Part shown: positions 24,843 to 32,840 of the stretch, piece by piece
Layout: the number at the start of each line of letters is the position of its first letter
How positions within the stretch are numbered: position 1 is the stretch's first letter
Origin: JAPLCX01 sp964460305
Lineage (GTDB): Bacteria > Auribacterota > Tritonobacteria > UBA1439
NCBI GenBank assembly: GCA_964460305.1
Contig: CAYWRA010000001.1
Location: 18,835 to 82,834, forward strand
Length of the DNA stretch: 64,000 nucleotides
Direction: 5' to 3'
Notes under the pieces: generated by a model
Seen by the model: the letters and a program-made list of their open reading frames with translations, nothing else
Databases searched by the model: none
Told to the model about the DNA's origin: nothing
Made by a program: the position numbers and the translations under genes

Positions 24843-25108
24843 CCACAGAGGCACGGAGGACACGGAGAGACGCTTTTTCACAAAGAGTAAAAGAGGACAA
24901 GAGTTTATGCTGTAAGAGATCCGTTACTTTACGATCTTCTCTTCCTCTCTTTTACTCTTTGTGAGGTTCTTATTTCTCTGTGGAGTTCTCCCCCGAAGTG
25001 GCCCCTTGGGGGTGTGGTCGAAATTAATCCAAGGTTTAACTCTTGTATTTCTCAATGAACTCAGTATTTTCTCAGTGAACTCTGTGGTTTTATTTAAAAT
25101 GATTTTGT
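24843..25108. repeat. Large nested palindromic mosaic after rsmB
   Basis: Directly at the rsmB stop comes AACCACAGAGGCACGGAGG. CACAAAGAGTAAAAGAG (24879-24895) pairs perfectly with its complement at 24947-24963. The far end reads CTCAGTGAACTCTGTGGTT (25073-25091), complementary to the beginning. A GAAGTGGCCCCTTGGGGG palindrome lies near 24994. The 266 bases hold no gene. Confidence 0.88.
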
Positions 25109-25150
25109 GCAATATGGGAATACTCCGGTATGTGTGAGAGATCGATTCGT

Positions 25151-26836
25151 ATGAAGATCGGCATCATGGTGGTGACGTTATTCTGCGCGTCAATGGCCTG
25201 GAGCGCGCCTGAAGCGCCTACCATGCCGGACAGCGCGGAGATCGTATGGCGGTTCCGCGCGCATGGGCCGGTGAACGGTTCTCCGGTGATATCTGGGGAC
25301 AAGGCTTATTTCGCGGCGGGTGACGGTTGCCTTTATTGCGTGGACCCGGAGACGGGGGAGGTGGCCTGGAAATTCCAAGCGCGGCACAAGGGCCTCGGCA
25401 CGCCGGCGATTGCGGATGGGAAGATCGTGTTCGCCTCGAACTACTTTGAGATGAAACAGGTAAATGGAAAGGGCCAGGCCGAGGAGAAAGGGCTGCTCTA
25501 CTGCCTCGATGAAGCCGGCGGAAAAGAGATATGGAAGAAACGGTTCCCCGATCGCGTGCTTGCGACGCCTCTCGTGTCGGATGATCGAGTGTATCTAGGC
25601 GGGATGGACAGACGGTTCTCATGCCTCGATATCGGGGATGGGAAGGAGATATGGGACATGCCCGTTCGCGGCGTAATCCCATCATCTGCCGTCGTGGTTG
25701 ATGGGAAGATTGTCTTCGGCAGTGAGGACAGTAACGTTTACTGCGTCGATGCTGAAACCGGCAGCAGGCTATGGAAGATCGATTTGAAATCACCCGTGAG
25801 CGCGCCTCCGGTGACGGCGGGAGGGAAAATATTCGTAGGCGTCAGAAGCGGTGCGATGCACTGCCTCGACGCCCGCACGGGGAAAAAACTTTGGCACGCG
25901 AAGACCGGCAAAGAGATCCGGGCCGCCGCAGCGGTTGAAGGCGATCGCCTGGTTGTTGGTTCCATGAACGGTAGTATTTATTGCTGGGCTGTGGAGAGCG
26001 GCATGCGGCTCTGGACGTTCAAGACGGGGTCTCCGGTGGTGAGCTCGGCCTGTATCTCGCGGGGGCGGCTCGTGGTGGGGGGGCTGGATGGATGCCTTTA
26101 TTGCATTGATATGAAGAGGGGCGGGTTGGTCTGGAAGTTGAAGGTTGAAGGGAAGATTGCGTCGTCGCCCGCTCTCTCGGAGGGGAGGATTTATTTCGGT
26201 TCCGATGCGTGTGTCGCATACTGCGTCGGTCCAAAGCGCGTGGTGGAGCAAAAGGAAAGGACTCCCCTGACCATGAACGGGGAAGAGTTTGCCCGCTCAC
26301 TCGCGCGCGCCGAGGCGCTTTTTGACAAAGGGAGTTACCGGGATGCGGTGATTATTTGCAGGGGGCTGGTCGAAGCCCAAGAGGACTCGGCCGCTGCGCG
26401 CATGCAACTGGGGCGCGGCTTGGAGGCGTTGGGCGATGTTGCGAGCGCCGAGCACGAATATAAGCTTGCGGTGCAGTTGCAACCGCGGGACGTTGCATGC
26501 CGTAATACTTACGGGAAATATCTCGCGCGGCTGGGCAGGGTCAAGGAGGCGATGGCTGAATTCGACTACGCCATGAAGATCGCCCCCGCCGATCCCGCGG
26601 CGTACGTCAATTCGGCGAATATCTGCGTGATGGAGGGGGAAACAGGAAAGGCCGAGGCGCGGTTCCGTCTCGCGCTCGATCGCCGGAAGGACGATCCGGA
26701 AGTGTTGCTCGGCCTCGCGGGGCTCTATATGGGTGAGTTCCAATATGAGAAGGCGCGTCCGTTGATCGAACGCTGCCTTAAGGCCAGTCCGGGGAACGCG
26801 CGCGCTACGGAGCTGCTCGGCCAGATAAAAAAATGA
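25151..26836 (+). CDS. PQQ-type beta-propeller protein with C-terminal TPRs
   Basis: A 561-residue protein with a signal peptide (MKIGIMVVTLFCASMAWSA). At least seven PQQ/BamB-like propeller repeats follow, each with a YC(V/L/I)D core (CLYCVDPETGEVAWKF, NVYCVDAETGSRLWKI, AMHCLDARTGKKLWH), to about residue 370. Three to four TPR units end it (SAEHEYKLAVQLQPRD, AMAEFDYAMKIAPADP). The blades carry frequent Cys at the same place. No quinone-enzyme partner is nearby, so a scaffold role outside the cytoplasm is the best guess. ATG 25151 was chosen because it starts the signal peptide. Confidence 0.85.
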   Translation: MKIGIMVVTLFCASMAWSAPEAPTMPDSAEIVWRFRAHGPVNGSPVISGDKAYFAAGDGCLYCVDPETGEVAWKFQARHKGLGTPAIADGKIVFASNYFEMKQVNGKGQAEEKGLLYCLDEAGGKEIWKKRFPDRVLATPLVSDDRVYLGGMDRRFSCLDIGDGKEIWDMPVRGVIPSSAVVVDGKIVFGSEDSNVYCVDAETGSRLWKIDLKSPVSAPPVTAGGKIFVGVRSGAMHCLDARTGKKLWHAKTGKEIRAAAAVEGDRLVVGSMNGSIYCWAVESGMRLWTFKTGSPVVSSACISRGRLVVGGLDGCLYCIDMKRGGLVWKLKVEGKIASSPALSEGRIYFGSDACVAYCVGPKRVVEQKERTPLTMNGEEFARSLARAEALFDKGSYRDAVIICRGLVEAQEDSAAARMQLGRGLEALGDVASAEHEYKLAVQLQPRDVACRNTYGKYLARLGRVKEAMAEFDYAMKIAPADPAAYVNSANICVMEGETGKAEARFRLALDRRKDDPEVLLGLAGLYMGEFQYEKARPLIERCLKASPGNARATELLGQIKK

Positions 26837-27194
26837 CGTTGTAATAATGAAAAACCACAGAGCGCACATAGAGATACACAGAGGGCACGGAGGGAACTGG
26901 GCAGTTGTCTTACAAAGAGTGAAAGAGGGGAAGAGAGAGTGGGGGGACCGCCGGCTTATTCGTGAGCGAAGAAAAGGAACCGCGGATATCGCGGATTGCG
27001 CGGATATGATAGAAGCTGGGATACAGGAGCCAGAATTTATGATTCTGTATTCTGGATTCCAACTCAATTGCGTTCCCCCCCGTCCCGTCCCGTCCCGAAG
27101 GGATCCCGTCGGGGCGTGTTCATTCGTGGTTGAAGATAATTTATGGTTCCCCTCAGTGATCTCAGTGTCTTCTCTGTGATCTCTGTGGTTTACA
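26837..27194. repeat. Repeat mosaic between the propeller gene and uvrB
   Basis: CCACAGAGCGCACATAGAG at the left, ACAAAGAGTGAAAGAGG at 26914-26930, CGCGGATATCGCGGATTGCG at 26982-27001, ATTCTGTATTCTGGATTCC near 27044-27060, GTCCCGTCCCGTCCCG at 27082-27097, and TGATCTCTGTGGTT just before uvrB. The outermost arms are again complementary. No gene is seen. Confidence 0.8.
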
Positions 27195-27212
27195 ATGATC
27201 GGGAATGTCGGG

Positions 27213-29198
27213 ATGGCCCAATTCAAGCTGGTTTCAAAGCTCGAACCGTGCGGAGATCAGCCGCAGGCGATCGCCTCGCTGACCGAGGGCGTGAGAAATG
27301 GCCTGCGCCATCAGACGCTCCTCGGCGTGACCGGATCGGGCAAGACGTTTACCATGGCGAACGTCATCTCACGCATCGGATTCCCCACCCTCGTGCTTGC
27401 GCCGAACAAGACCCTTGCCGCCCAGCTCTTCTCGGAATTCAAGCTCTTCTTCCCGGAGAACGCCGTCGGCTTCTTCGTGAGCTACTATGATTATTACCAG
27501 CCTGAGGCCTATATCCCGCAGACCGATACCTACATCGAGAAGGATGCCTCGATCAACGACCGGATCGACAAGCTGAGGCATGAGGCCACGACGATGCTCT
27601 CCGAACGGGGGGACGTGATTATCGTGGCGAGCGTCTCGGCGATATACGGCCTGGGGGTGCCGGAGGACTATCGTGGGATGAACGTGAAGATCGTGCGCGG
27701 GATGAGGCTCGACCGCGACGATCTGCTGCGCGCCCTCGTGAAGATCCAGTATGCGCGCGGCGACTATGATTTCCACCGCGGCACCTTCAGGGTGAGAGGC
27801 GACGTGGTTGAGATATTCCCGGCGCATGAGGAGGAGCATGCCATACGGGTGGAATTTTCGGACGACCTTGTCGAAGCGGCATCGGAGATCGACCCTCTCC
27901 GGGGCGTGGTGGTGAAACCATACGGCGAGATCGCCGTCTATCCCACGAGCCACTACGTGACGCCCGAGGACCGGTTGAAGAGGGCGCTTGTGACCATCCG
28001 CGACGAGCTCGAAGCGCGTCACCGGGAGTTGTCCCAGGCTGGGAAGCTGATCGAGGCGCAGCGGGTCCGGCAGCGCGTCGAGTACGATCTGGAACTCCTG
28101 GGGGAATTCGGCTTCTGCTCCGGAATCGAGAACTACTCGCGGCACCTCGACGGGCGTCAGCCGGGGCAGCCGCCGGCGACGCTGCTGAGTTATTTCCCGG
28201 AGAACTACCTGATCTTCATAGACGAAAGCCACGTGACGGTGCCACAACTCAACGGCATGTACCAGGGGGACCGTTCGCGCAAAGGGACGCTTGTGGAATA
28301 TGGGTTCAGGTTGCCCTCGGCGCTGGATAATCGCCCGCTCTCGTTCGCCGAGTTCGAGACCGTTGCCAAGCAGGTGATCTACGTGTCGGCGACCCCGGGT
28401 GGTTATGAGCGCGAGAAAAGCAGCGGCCGGGTTGTGGAGCAGATGGTGAGGCCCACGGGTCTCATCGATCCGGAGATTATCATCAGGCCGGCCGTGCATC
28501 AGGTTGATGACCTGATCGGGGAGATTCGAAAGACGGTCGGGAAAGGAGAGAGGGCGCTGGTCACGACGTTGACCAAGCGGACCGCGGAGGACCTTGCGGA
28601 CTACCTCGGTGAGATCGGGATCAGGGTGCGTTACCTGCATTCCGACATAGGGACGCTCGATCGGGTTCAGATTCTCCGGGGCTTAAGGCGGGGCGAATAC
28701 GACGTGCTTGTTGGCATCAACCTTCTCCGCGAGGGGCTCGACCTTCCCGAGGTATCGCTCGTCGCCGTCCTTGATGCCGACAAGGAGGGGTTTTTGCGGT
28801 CGGAGACCTCGCTGATCCAGACGTGCGGCAGAGCGGCGCGGAACGTCAACGGCCGTGCGGTCCTCTACGCCGAGACCCGCACCCGCTCGATAGAGGCGGC
28901 TGTGCGTGAATCGACGAGGCGGCGTGAAGCTCAGATTGCATACAACACGACGCACGGCATTACTCCCCGGACGGTGCAAAAAGCGCTGGGCGACGTCATT
29001 GGTGAGATCTGCGAGGCCGATTATGTGACCGTGCGCTCGAAGGCGATCGAGGTGCGCGATCTCGCTGAGATACGGAAGAGGTTAGAGAGGTTGAAGAAGC
29101 AGATGCTGGACGCCGCTACCCGGTATGACTACGAGGCCGCCGCCGAGCTGAGGGACCGGATGTTCGAGCTGGAGCAGTTGGATCTGGATCTGAGATAG
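27213..29198 (+). CDS. uvrB: Excinuclease ABC subunit B
   Basis: UvrB (661 residues) is the damage-verifying helicase of nucleotide excision repair. It has the N terminus FKLVSKLEPCGDQPQAI, Walker A GVTGSGKTFTMA near residue 34, the beta-hairpin YYDYYQPEAYIP, DESHVTVPQ, helicase motifs with GINLLREGLDLPEVSLV and QTCGRAARN, and a C-terminal UVR motif (AATRYDYEAAAELRDRMFEL). ATG 27213 gives the standard N terminus; ATG 27195 would add six residues. uvrC follows after a repeat gap. Confidence 0.95.
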   Translation: MAQFKLVSKLEPCGDQPQAIASLTEGVRNGLRHQTLLGVTGSGKTFTMANVISRIGFPTLVLAPNKTLAAQLFSEFKLFFPENAVGFFVSYYDYYQPEAYIPQTDTYIEKDASINDRIDKLRHEATTMLSERGDVIIVASVSAIYGLGVPEDYRGMNVKIVRGMRLDRDDLLRALVKIQYARGDYDFHRGTFRVRGDVVEIFPAHEEEHAIRVEFSDDLVEAASEIDPLRGVVVKPYGEIAVYPTSHYVTPEDRLKRALVTIRDELEARHRELSQAGKLIEAQRVRQRVEYDLELLGEFGFCSGIENYSRHLDGRQPGQPPATLLSYFPENYLIFIDESHVTVPQLNGMYQGDRSRKGTLVEYGFRLPSALDNRPLSFAEFETVAKQVIYVSATPGGYEREKSSGRVVEQMVRPTGLIDPEIIIRPAVHQVDDLIGEIRKTVGKGERALVTTLTKRTAEDLADYLGEIGIRVRYLHSDIGTLDRVQILRGLRRGEYDVLVGINLLREGLDLPEVSLVAVLDADKEGFLRSETSLIQTCGRAARNVNGRAVLYAETRTRSIEAAVRESTRRREAQIAYNTTHGITPRTVQKALGDVIGEICEADYVTVRSKAIEVRDLAEIRKRLERLKKQMLDAATRYDYEAAAELRDRMFELEQLDLDLR

Positions 29199-29403
29199 TG
29201 AATTTTGCCGCGGATTCACGCGGATAAACGCAGATTTTTCACCACGGAGATAGCGAATATTTTTGCACCTGATTTCTCTGATATGCTCTGATAGTCAGGT
29301 TAATCGGGTAAATCAGGCGCTAAAAATATCTGTAGCTTACCGTTAATATCGGGGTTTGGGATTTGGGATTTGGGATTTCGCAAGGGATTTGGGATTTTAT
29401 ATT
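29199..29403. repeat. Repeat mosaic between uvrB and uvrC
   Basis: CCGCGGATTCACGCGGATAAACG (in two words, 29208-29230), then a CTGATTTCTCTGATATGC and CAGGTTAATCGGG unit that recurs at 45040-45080. The gap ends in six G-tracts (29351-29393: GGGGTTTGGGATTTGGG and more) a few bases before ATG 29404. Confidence 0.82.
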
Positions 29404-31224
29404 ATGGCCTTGACAACGGACACACTCCGCCGCCTTCCCCATAAGCCCGGCGTTTATCTCATGAAGGGCGCCTCGGGGGACGTGCTTTATGTGGGTAAGG
29501 CGATCGACCTGCGCCGCCGCGTTTCCTCGCACGTACACGGCCGTAAGGGTTCGCAGCTCCTCGTCCGCGCCGCGATTTCAGGTGTGAGCGAGGTGGATTA
29601 TATCGTTACCGACACGGAAAAGGAGGCGCTTCTACTCGAAAACAGCCTTATCAAGGAACACAAGCCGCGCTACAACGTGAAGCTCAAGGACGATAGCAGC
29701 TACGCGCACATTCGCCTATCCATAAACGAGGAATACCCAGCCCTGACGATCGCCAGGAAACTCCAGAAGGACGGCGCCAGGTATTTCGGGCCCTATTCGT
29801 CTGCGGATGCGGCGCGCACCACGGTGCGGTTTCTCCGGAGAATATTCCCGCTCAGGAGCTGTAGCAACGCGGAGCTCTTGCGCAGGAGGCGTCCCTGCAT
29901 CAAATATCAGATCAAGCGGTGCTCCGGCCCCTGCTGCGGCATGATCGACCGGGCCGGTTACCGGGATCTCGTGGATCGCACCGGGCTGTTCCTCTCGGGC
30001 AAGGTCGCGAGTCTCGTCTCATTGCTTGAGAAAGGGATGCTGAGAGAGGCTGGTGAGATGCACTATGAGCGGGCCGGGGAGATAAGGAACACCATTCGGG
30101 CTATCGGGAAAACCGTCGAGCAGCAGAAGAGCGTCTCTCCCGATGAAACCGATCGGGATGCGATCGGGATCTACCGGCAGGGGGAGCGGGGGGAGGCGGT
30201 GATCCTCTGCGTGCGAGGGGGGAAGCTAATCGGGAAAAGGGCGATCGCCATCGAGGGTATTTCCAAAGACGAGGCCGCCGTCGTCAGGGAAATCCTCCTC
30301 GATCATTATCTTGGGGGCGCATGGATACCTCCGTTGATCCTCACCCCGGCCCTTCCGGAGGATCGTCATGCGATCGAGTCGCTGCTTGAGGGAGAGAAGG
30401 GGGGAGGGAGAGTACGGATCCTCGCCCCCGGGCGAGGAGTCCAGAGGGGCCTCGTCACCCTCGCATCCACGAATGCGGAAGCGTCGTTCGTCTCGCGCGG
30501 CGAGGGAGAACTCGATCGTAAGCGGATACTCGATGAAATGGCGCGCGCCTTTCGTCTGCCGGCGCCGCCCGTCAGGATCGAGTGCGTGGACATTTCGAAC
30601 ATGGCGGGGGATTCGGCGGTTGGGGCCGTCGTGGCGTTCAGGGAGGGGATCCCTTACAAGGAGGGCTACAGAAGGTTCCATGTAAGGTTGGAGGGCGGGG
30701 CCGATGATTGCCGGATGATCTACGAGGTCCTCACGCGCAGGATCCGGCGTGCGTTGCAATCGGATGCGCTCCCACATCTTATTATGGTGGACGGCGGCAG
30801 GGGACAGCTCCATGCGGCGGTGAAGGCGCTCGCCGATCTCGGGGTAACGGGGGTCGCCGTGATCGCCATCGCCAAGGAACGCCGCCGCGGTCGGGAAACA
30901 CCGGACCGCATCTTCCTTGAGGGGAGAAAGAACGCCATCGCCCTCAGCCCGGGCTCGAAGGTCACTTTCTTCCTTCAGAGGATCAGGGACGAGGCGCACC
31001 GCTTCGCGATACGCGGCCATCGCGGTCTGAAAAGGCGGCGGCTCCTGGTTTCCGAGCTTGAGGGGATCGTAGGGATCGGCGGAAAGAGGAGCGCCATGCT
31101 CCTAGGCAGGTTCGGCGACATGGGGGGCATCGCCGCCGCTACCCTGGAGGAGCTTACTCGCGTGCTCGGCGACCGCTCCGTCGCCCAGCGGGTGCGCGAT
31201 TATCTCAAAGGTGCGGATCTTTAA
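29404..31224 (+). CDS. uvrC: Excinuclease ABC subunit C
   Basis: UvrC (606 residues) makes the two incisions of excision repair. It has the GIY-YIG domain (KPGVYLMKGASGDVLYVGKA, residues 15-34), the YNVKLKDDSSYAHI segment, a Cys cluster (RRRPCIKYQIKRCSGPC), a UVR region, the RNase H-like nuclease (IECVDISNMAG and MVDGGRGQLHAA) and C-terminal HhH motifs (IVGIGGKRSAMLL). ATG 29404 lies right after the G-tract repeat without a Shine-Dalgarno; ATG 29356 would add repeat-encoded residues. Confidence 0.95.
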   Translation: MALTTDTLRRLPHKPGVYLMKGASGDVLYVGKAIDLRRRVSSHVHGRKGSQLLVRAAISGVSEVDYIVTDTEKEALLLENSLIKEHKPRYNVKLKDDSSYAHIRLSINEEYPALTIARKLQKDGARYFGPYSSADAARTTVRFLRRIFPLRSCSNAELLRRRRPCIKYQIKRCSGPCCGMIDRAGYRDLVDRTGLFLSGKVASLVSLLEKGMLREAGEMHYERAGEIRNTIRAIGKTVEQQKSVSPDETDRDAIGIYRQGERGEAVILCVRGGKLIGKRAIAIEGISKDEAAVVREILLDHYLGGAWIPPLILTPALPEDRHAIESLLEGEKGGGRVRILAPGRGVQRGLVTLASTNAEASFVSRGEGELDRKRILDEMARAFRLPAPPVRIECVDISNMAGDSAVGAVVAFREGIPYKEGYRRFHVRLEGGADDCRMIYEVLTRRIRRALQSDALPHLIMVDGGRGQLHAAVKALADLGVTGVAVIAIAKERRRGRETPDRIFLEGRKNAIALSPGSKVTFFLQRIRDEAHRFAIRGHRGLKRRRLLVSELEGIVGIGGKRSAMLLGRFGDMGGIAAATLEELTRVLGDRSVAQRVRDYLKGADL

Positions 31225-31355
31225 CGTGACGTTTCTCCTCCGCGGTAGCAACCGGTCGCGGTGCCAGCGGGCCAAATTTAACGAGACAATCGATTTTTTG
31301 CTTCTCAAATGCCGAGCATAAATATTTGATTCCGAATAAGGTCGCCGCCTGCGCA

Positions 31356-31384
31356 TTGCGGAGTATGGGTTGATGATATATAAT
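31356..31384 (+). promoter_or_regulatory. Possible promoter for the HD-GYP gene
   Basis: TTGCGG (31356-31361), 17 bases, and a perfect TATAAT (31379-31384) lie 40 bases before ATG 31424. The -35 box is only a half match. Confidence 0.55.
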
Positions 31385-31423
31385 ATACCCACTTCACCAA
31401 TAAACCGATCGTAACACGCGCGT

Positions 31424-32482
31424 ATGATAATGAGGGGCCAAAACGAAGTGCTGGTGGTTGACGATGAACCCAGCGTGCGGGATATTGTAGCACGCGGCCT
31501 GGGTTTCAACGGGTTCACGTGTGCCTCGGCCTCGAGTTCGAATGAAGCGCTTTCTCTGATCGAGGCGCACCCCCCGGCGGTGGTTATCAGCGACATCAAC
31601 ATGCCGGGCCATAGCGGGTTCTGGCTCCTACAGCAGATCAAGAGCCGCTGGCCGGACACCTCGGTCATCATGCTCACCGCGGTTGACGATACGCAGAGCG
31701 CGGTAAACTGCCTTACCCAGGGGGCCGACGATTACATCGTCAAGCCGATCAACCTCAAGGAACTCGCCTTTTCGGTGTCCAAGGCCCTGGAAAAGCGCCG
31801 CTTGATCATCGAGAACAAGGAGTACCAGCGCAATCTCGAGATCCTCGTCGAGGAGCGGACCAACGATCTGAGGAAGACGCTCCAGCAACTCAAACATTCC
31901 TACGACATGACCCTGCAGGCGCTGGTGGCATCACTCGATGCGAGGGAACATCAGACGGGCAATCACTCCCAGCGGGTAAGCATGTACGCCATCCTTCTGG
32001 CGAAGGAGATGGGTAGCTCCGGGAAGGCCCTGGACGCAATCTCGAAGGGCGCGATGCTGCACGATATCGGGAAGATCGGCATCCCCGATAAGATTTTGTT
32101 AAAACCGGGAAAGCTCACGCCGGAAGAATGGGGCCTCATGCGTCAGCACCCCGAGATCGGTTATGATATTCTGAAAGGCATAGATTTTCTGGAGCCATCC
32201 TTGAGCATTGTGCTCAACCACCACGAGCGGTTTGACGGCAATGGGTATCCGAGAGGACTTAAAGGGAGCGACATCCCATTGGGCGCAAGGGTATTCTCCA
32301 TCGTGGACACGTTCGACACCATGACCACCCACCGCCCCTATCGCAAGGCGGTTTCACTCGAAGAGGCGTTCGAAGAGGTCAGGCGCTGCGCGGGCAGCCA
32401 GTTCGATCCCGACATCGTCGCCTGTTTCACGCGTATTCCAGATCAGCAATGGCAGCATATTAGGCGGTTTACCCTTGACTAG
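31424..32482 (+). CDS. Response regulator with HD-GYP phosphodiesterase domain
   Basis: A 352-residue two-domain protein. Residues 8-125 are a receiver domain (VLVVDDEPSVR, phospho-acceptor Asp in AVVISDINMPG, KPINLKEL). After a helical linker comes an HD-GYP domain with HDIGKIGIPDKILLKPG, HHERFDGNGYPRGLKG and the full GYP triplet, so it should hydrolyse cyclic di-GMP. No histidine kinase is adjacent. It sits just before the glycan locus and could tie surface polysaccharide or motility to a signal; that link is inference. Confidence 0.92.
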   Translation: MIMRGQNEVLVVDDEPSVRDIVARGLGFNGFTCASASSSNEALSLIEAHPPAVVISDINMPGHSGFWLLQQIKSRWPDTSVIMLTAVDDTQSAVNCLTQGADDYIVKPINLKELAFSVSKALEKRRLIIENKEYQRNLEILVEERTNDLRKTLQQLKHSYDMTLQALVASLDAREHQTGNHSQRVSMYAILLAKEMGSSGKALDAISKGAMLHDIGKIGIPDKILLKPGKLTPEEWGLMRQHPEIGYDILKGIDFLEPSLSIVLNHHERFDGNGYPRGLKGSDIPLGARVFSIVDTFDTMTTHRPYRKAVSLEEAFEEVRRCAGSQFDPDIVACFTRIPDQQWQHIRRFTLD

Positions 32483-32528
32483 CGGGCGGCCCCGCCCTCA
32501 TCGCGCCCGCCGCTGAAAGGAACTCCCG

Positions 32529-32741
32529 ATGGCGGAGTGCACGTATGAACGCACGATGGCATTGTGCAACTGTACCTATGAGCCGTGCGGCAAGAAGGGA
32601 AAATGCTGCGAATGTTTGCGAAGCCACCTGAAGGCCGGAGAGTTCCCCGCGTGCGTGTTCCCGGCTGACGTGGAGAAGACCTTCGACCGCAGCATCGAGC
32701 GGTTCATAAAAACCTACCAGCAGCGGGGAGGCTGGTGGTAG
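32529..32741 (+). CDS. Small Cys-rich protein (DUF6485-like)
   Basis: A 70-residue protein with six cysteines in CNCTYEPCGKKGKCCECL and one in FPACVFP. This matches my memory of DUF6485 proteins, common in anaerobes and probably metal-binding; the function is unknown. The C-terminal half (AEKT-like DVEKTFDRSIERFIKTY) is the conserved helix. GAAAGGAAC precedes ATG 32529. It follows the HD-GYP gene by 46 bases. Confidence 0.8.
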   Translation: MAECTYERTMALCNCTYEPCGKKGKCCECLRSHLKAGEFPACVFPADVEKTFDRSIERFIKTYQQRGGWW

Positions 32742-32840
32742 GGGCTGGGTAGGTACTGGAGTAATAAGGATTAAGTGGTAAGGATTAAGCGAGAGACAGT
32801 TTTTTTCTTAATCCTTAATCCTGTCCTCTGGTGTAAGCAG
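32742..32840. repeat. AAGGATTAAG inverted repeat
   Basis: AAGGATTAAGTGGTAAGGATTAAG (two words, 32767-32789) is complementary to CTTAATCCTTAATCC (32807-32821) around GCGAGAGACAGTTTTTTT. It is a plausible hairpin between the small Cys-rich gene and the first radical SAM gene. Confidence 0.7.

Noticed and set aside
32484..32512. GGGCGGCCCCGCCC hairpin after the HD-GYP gene as a terminator
   Set aside because: The loop is too short and no T-run follows; the small Cys-rich gene is close behind on the same strand.
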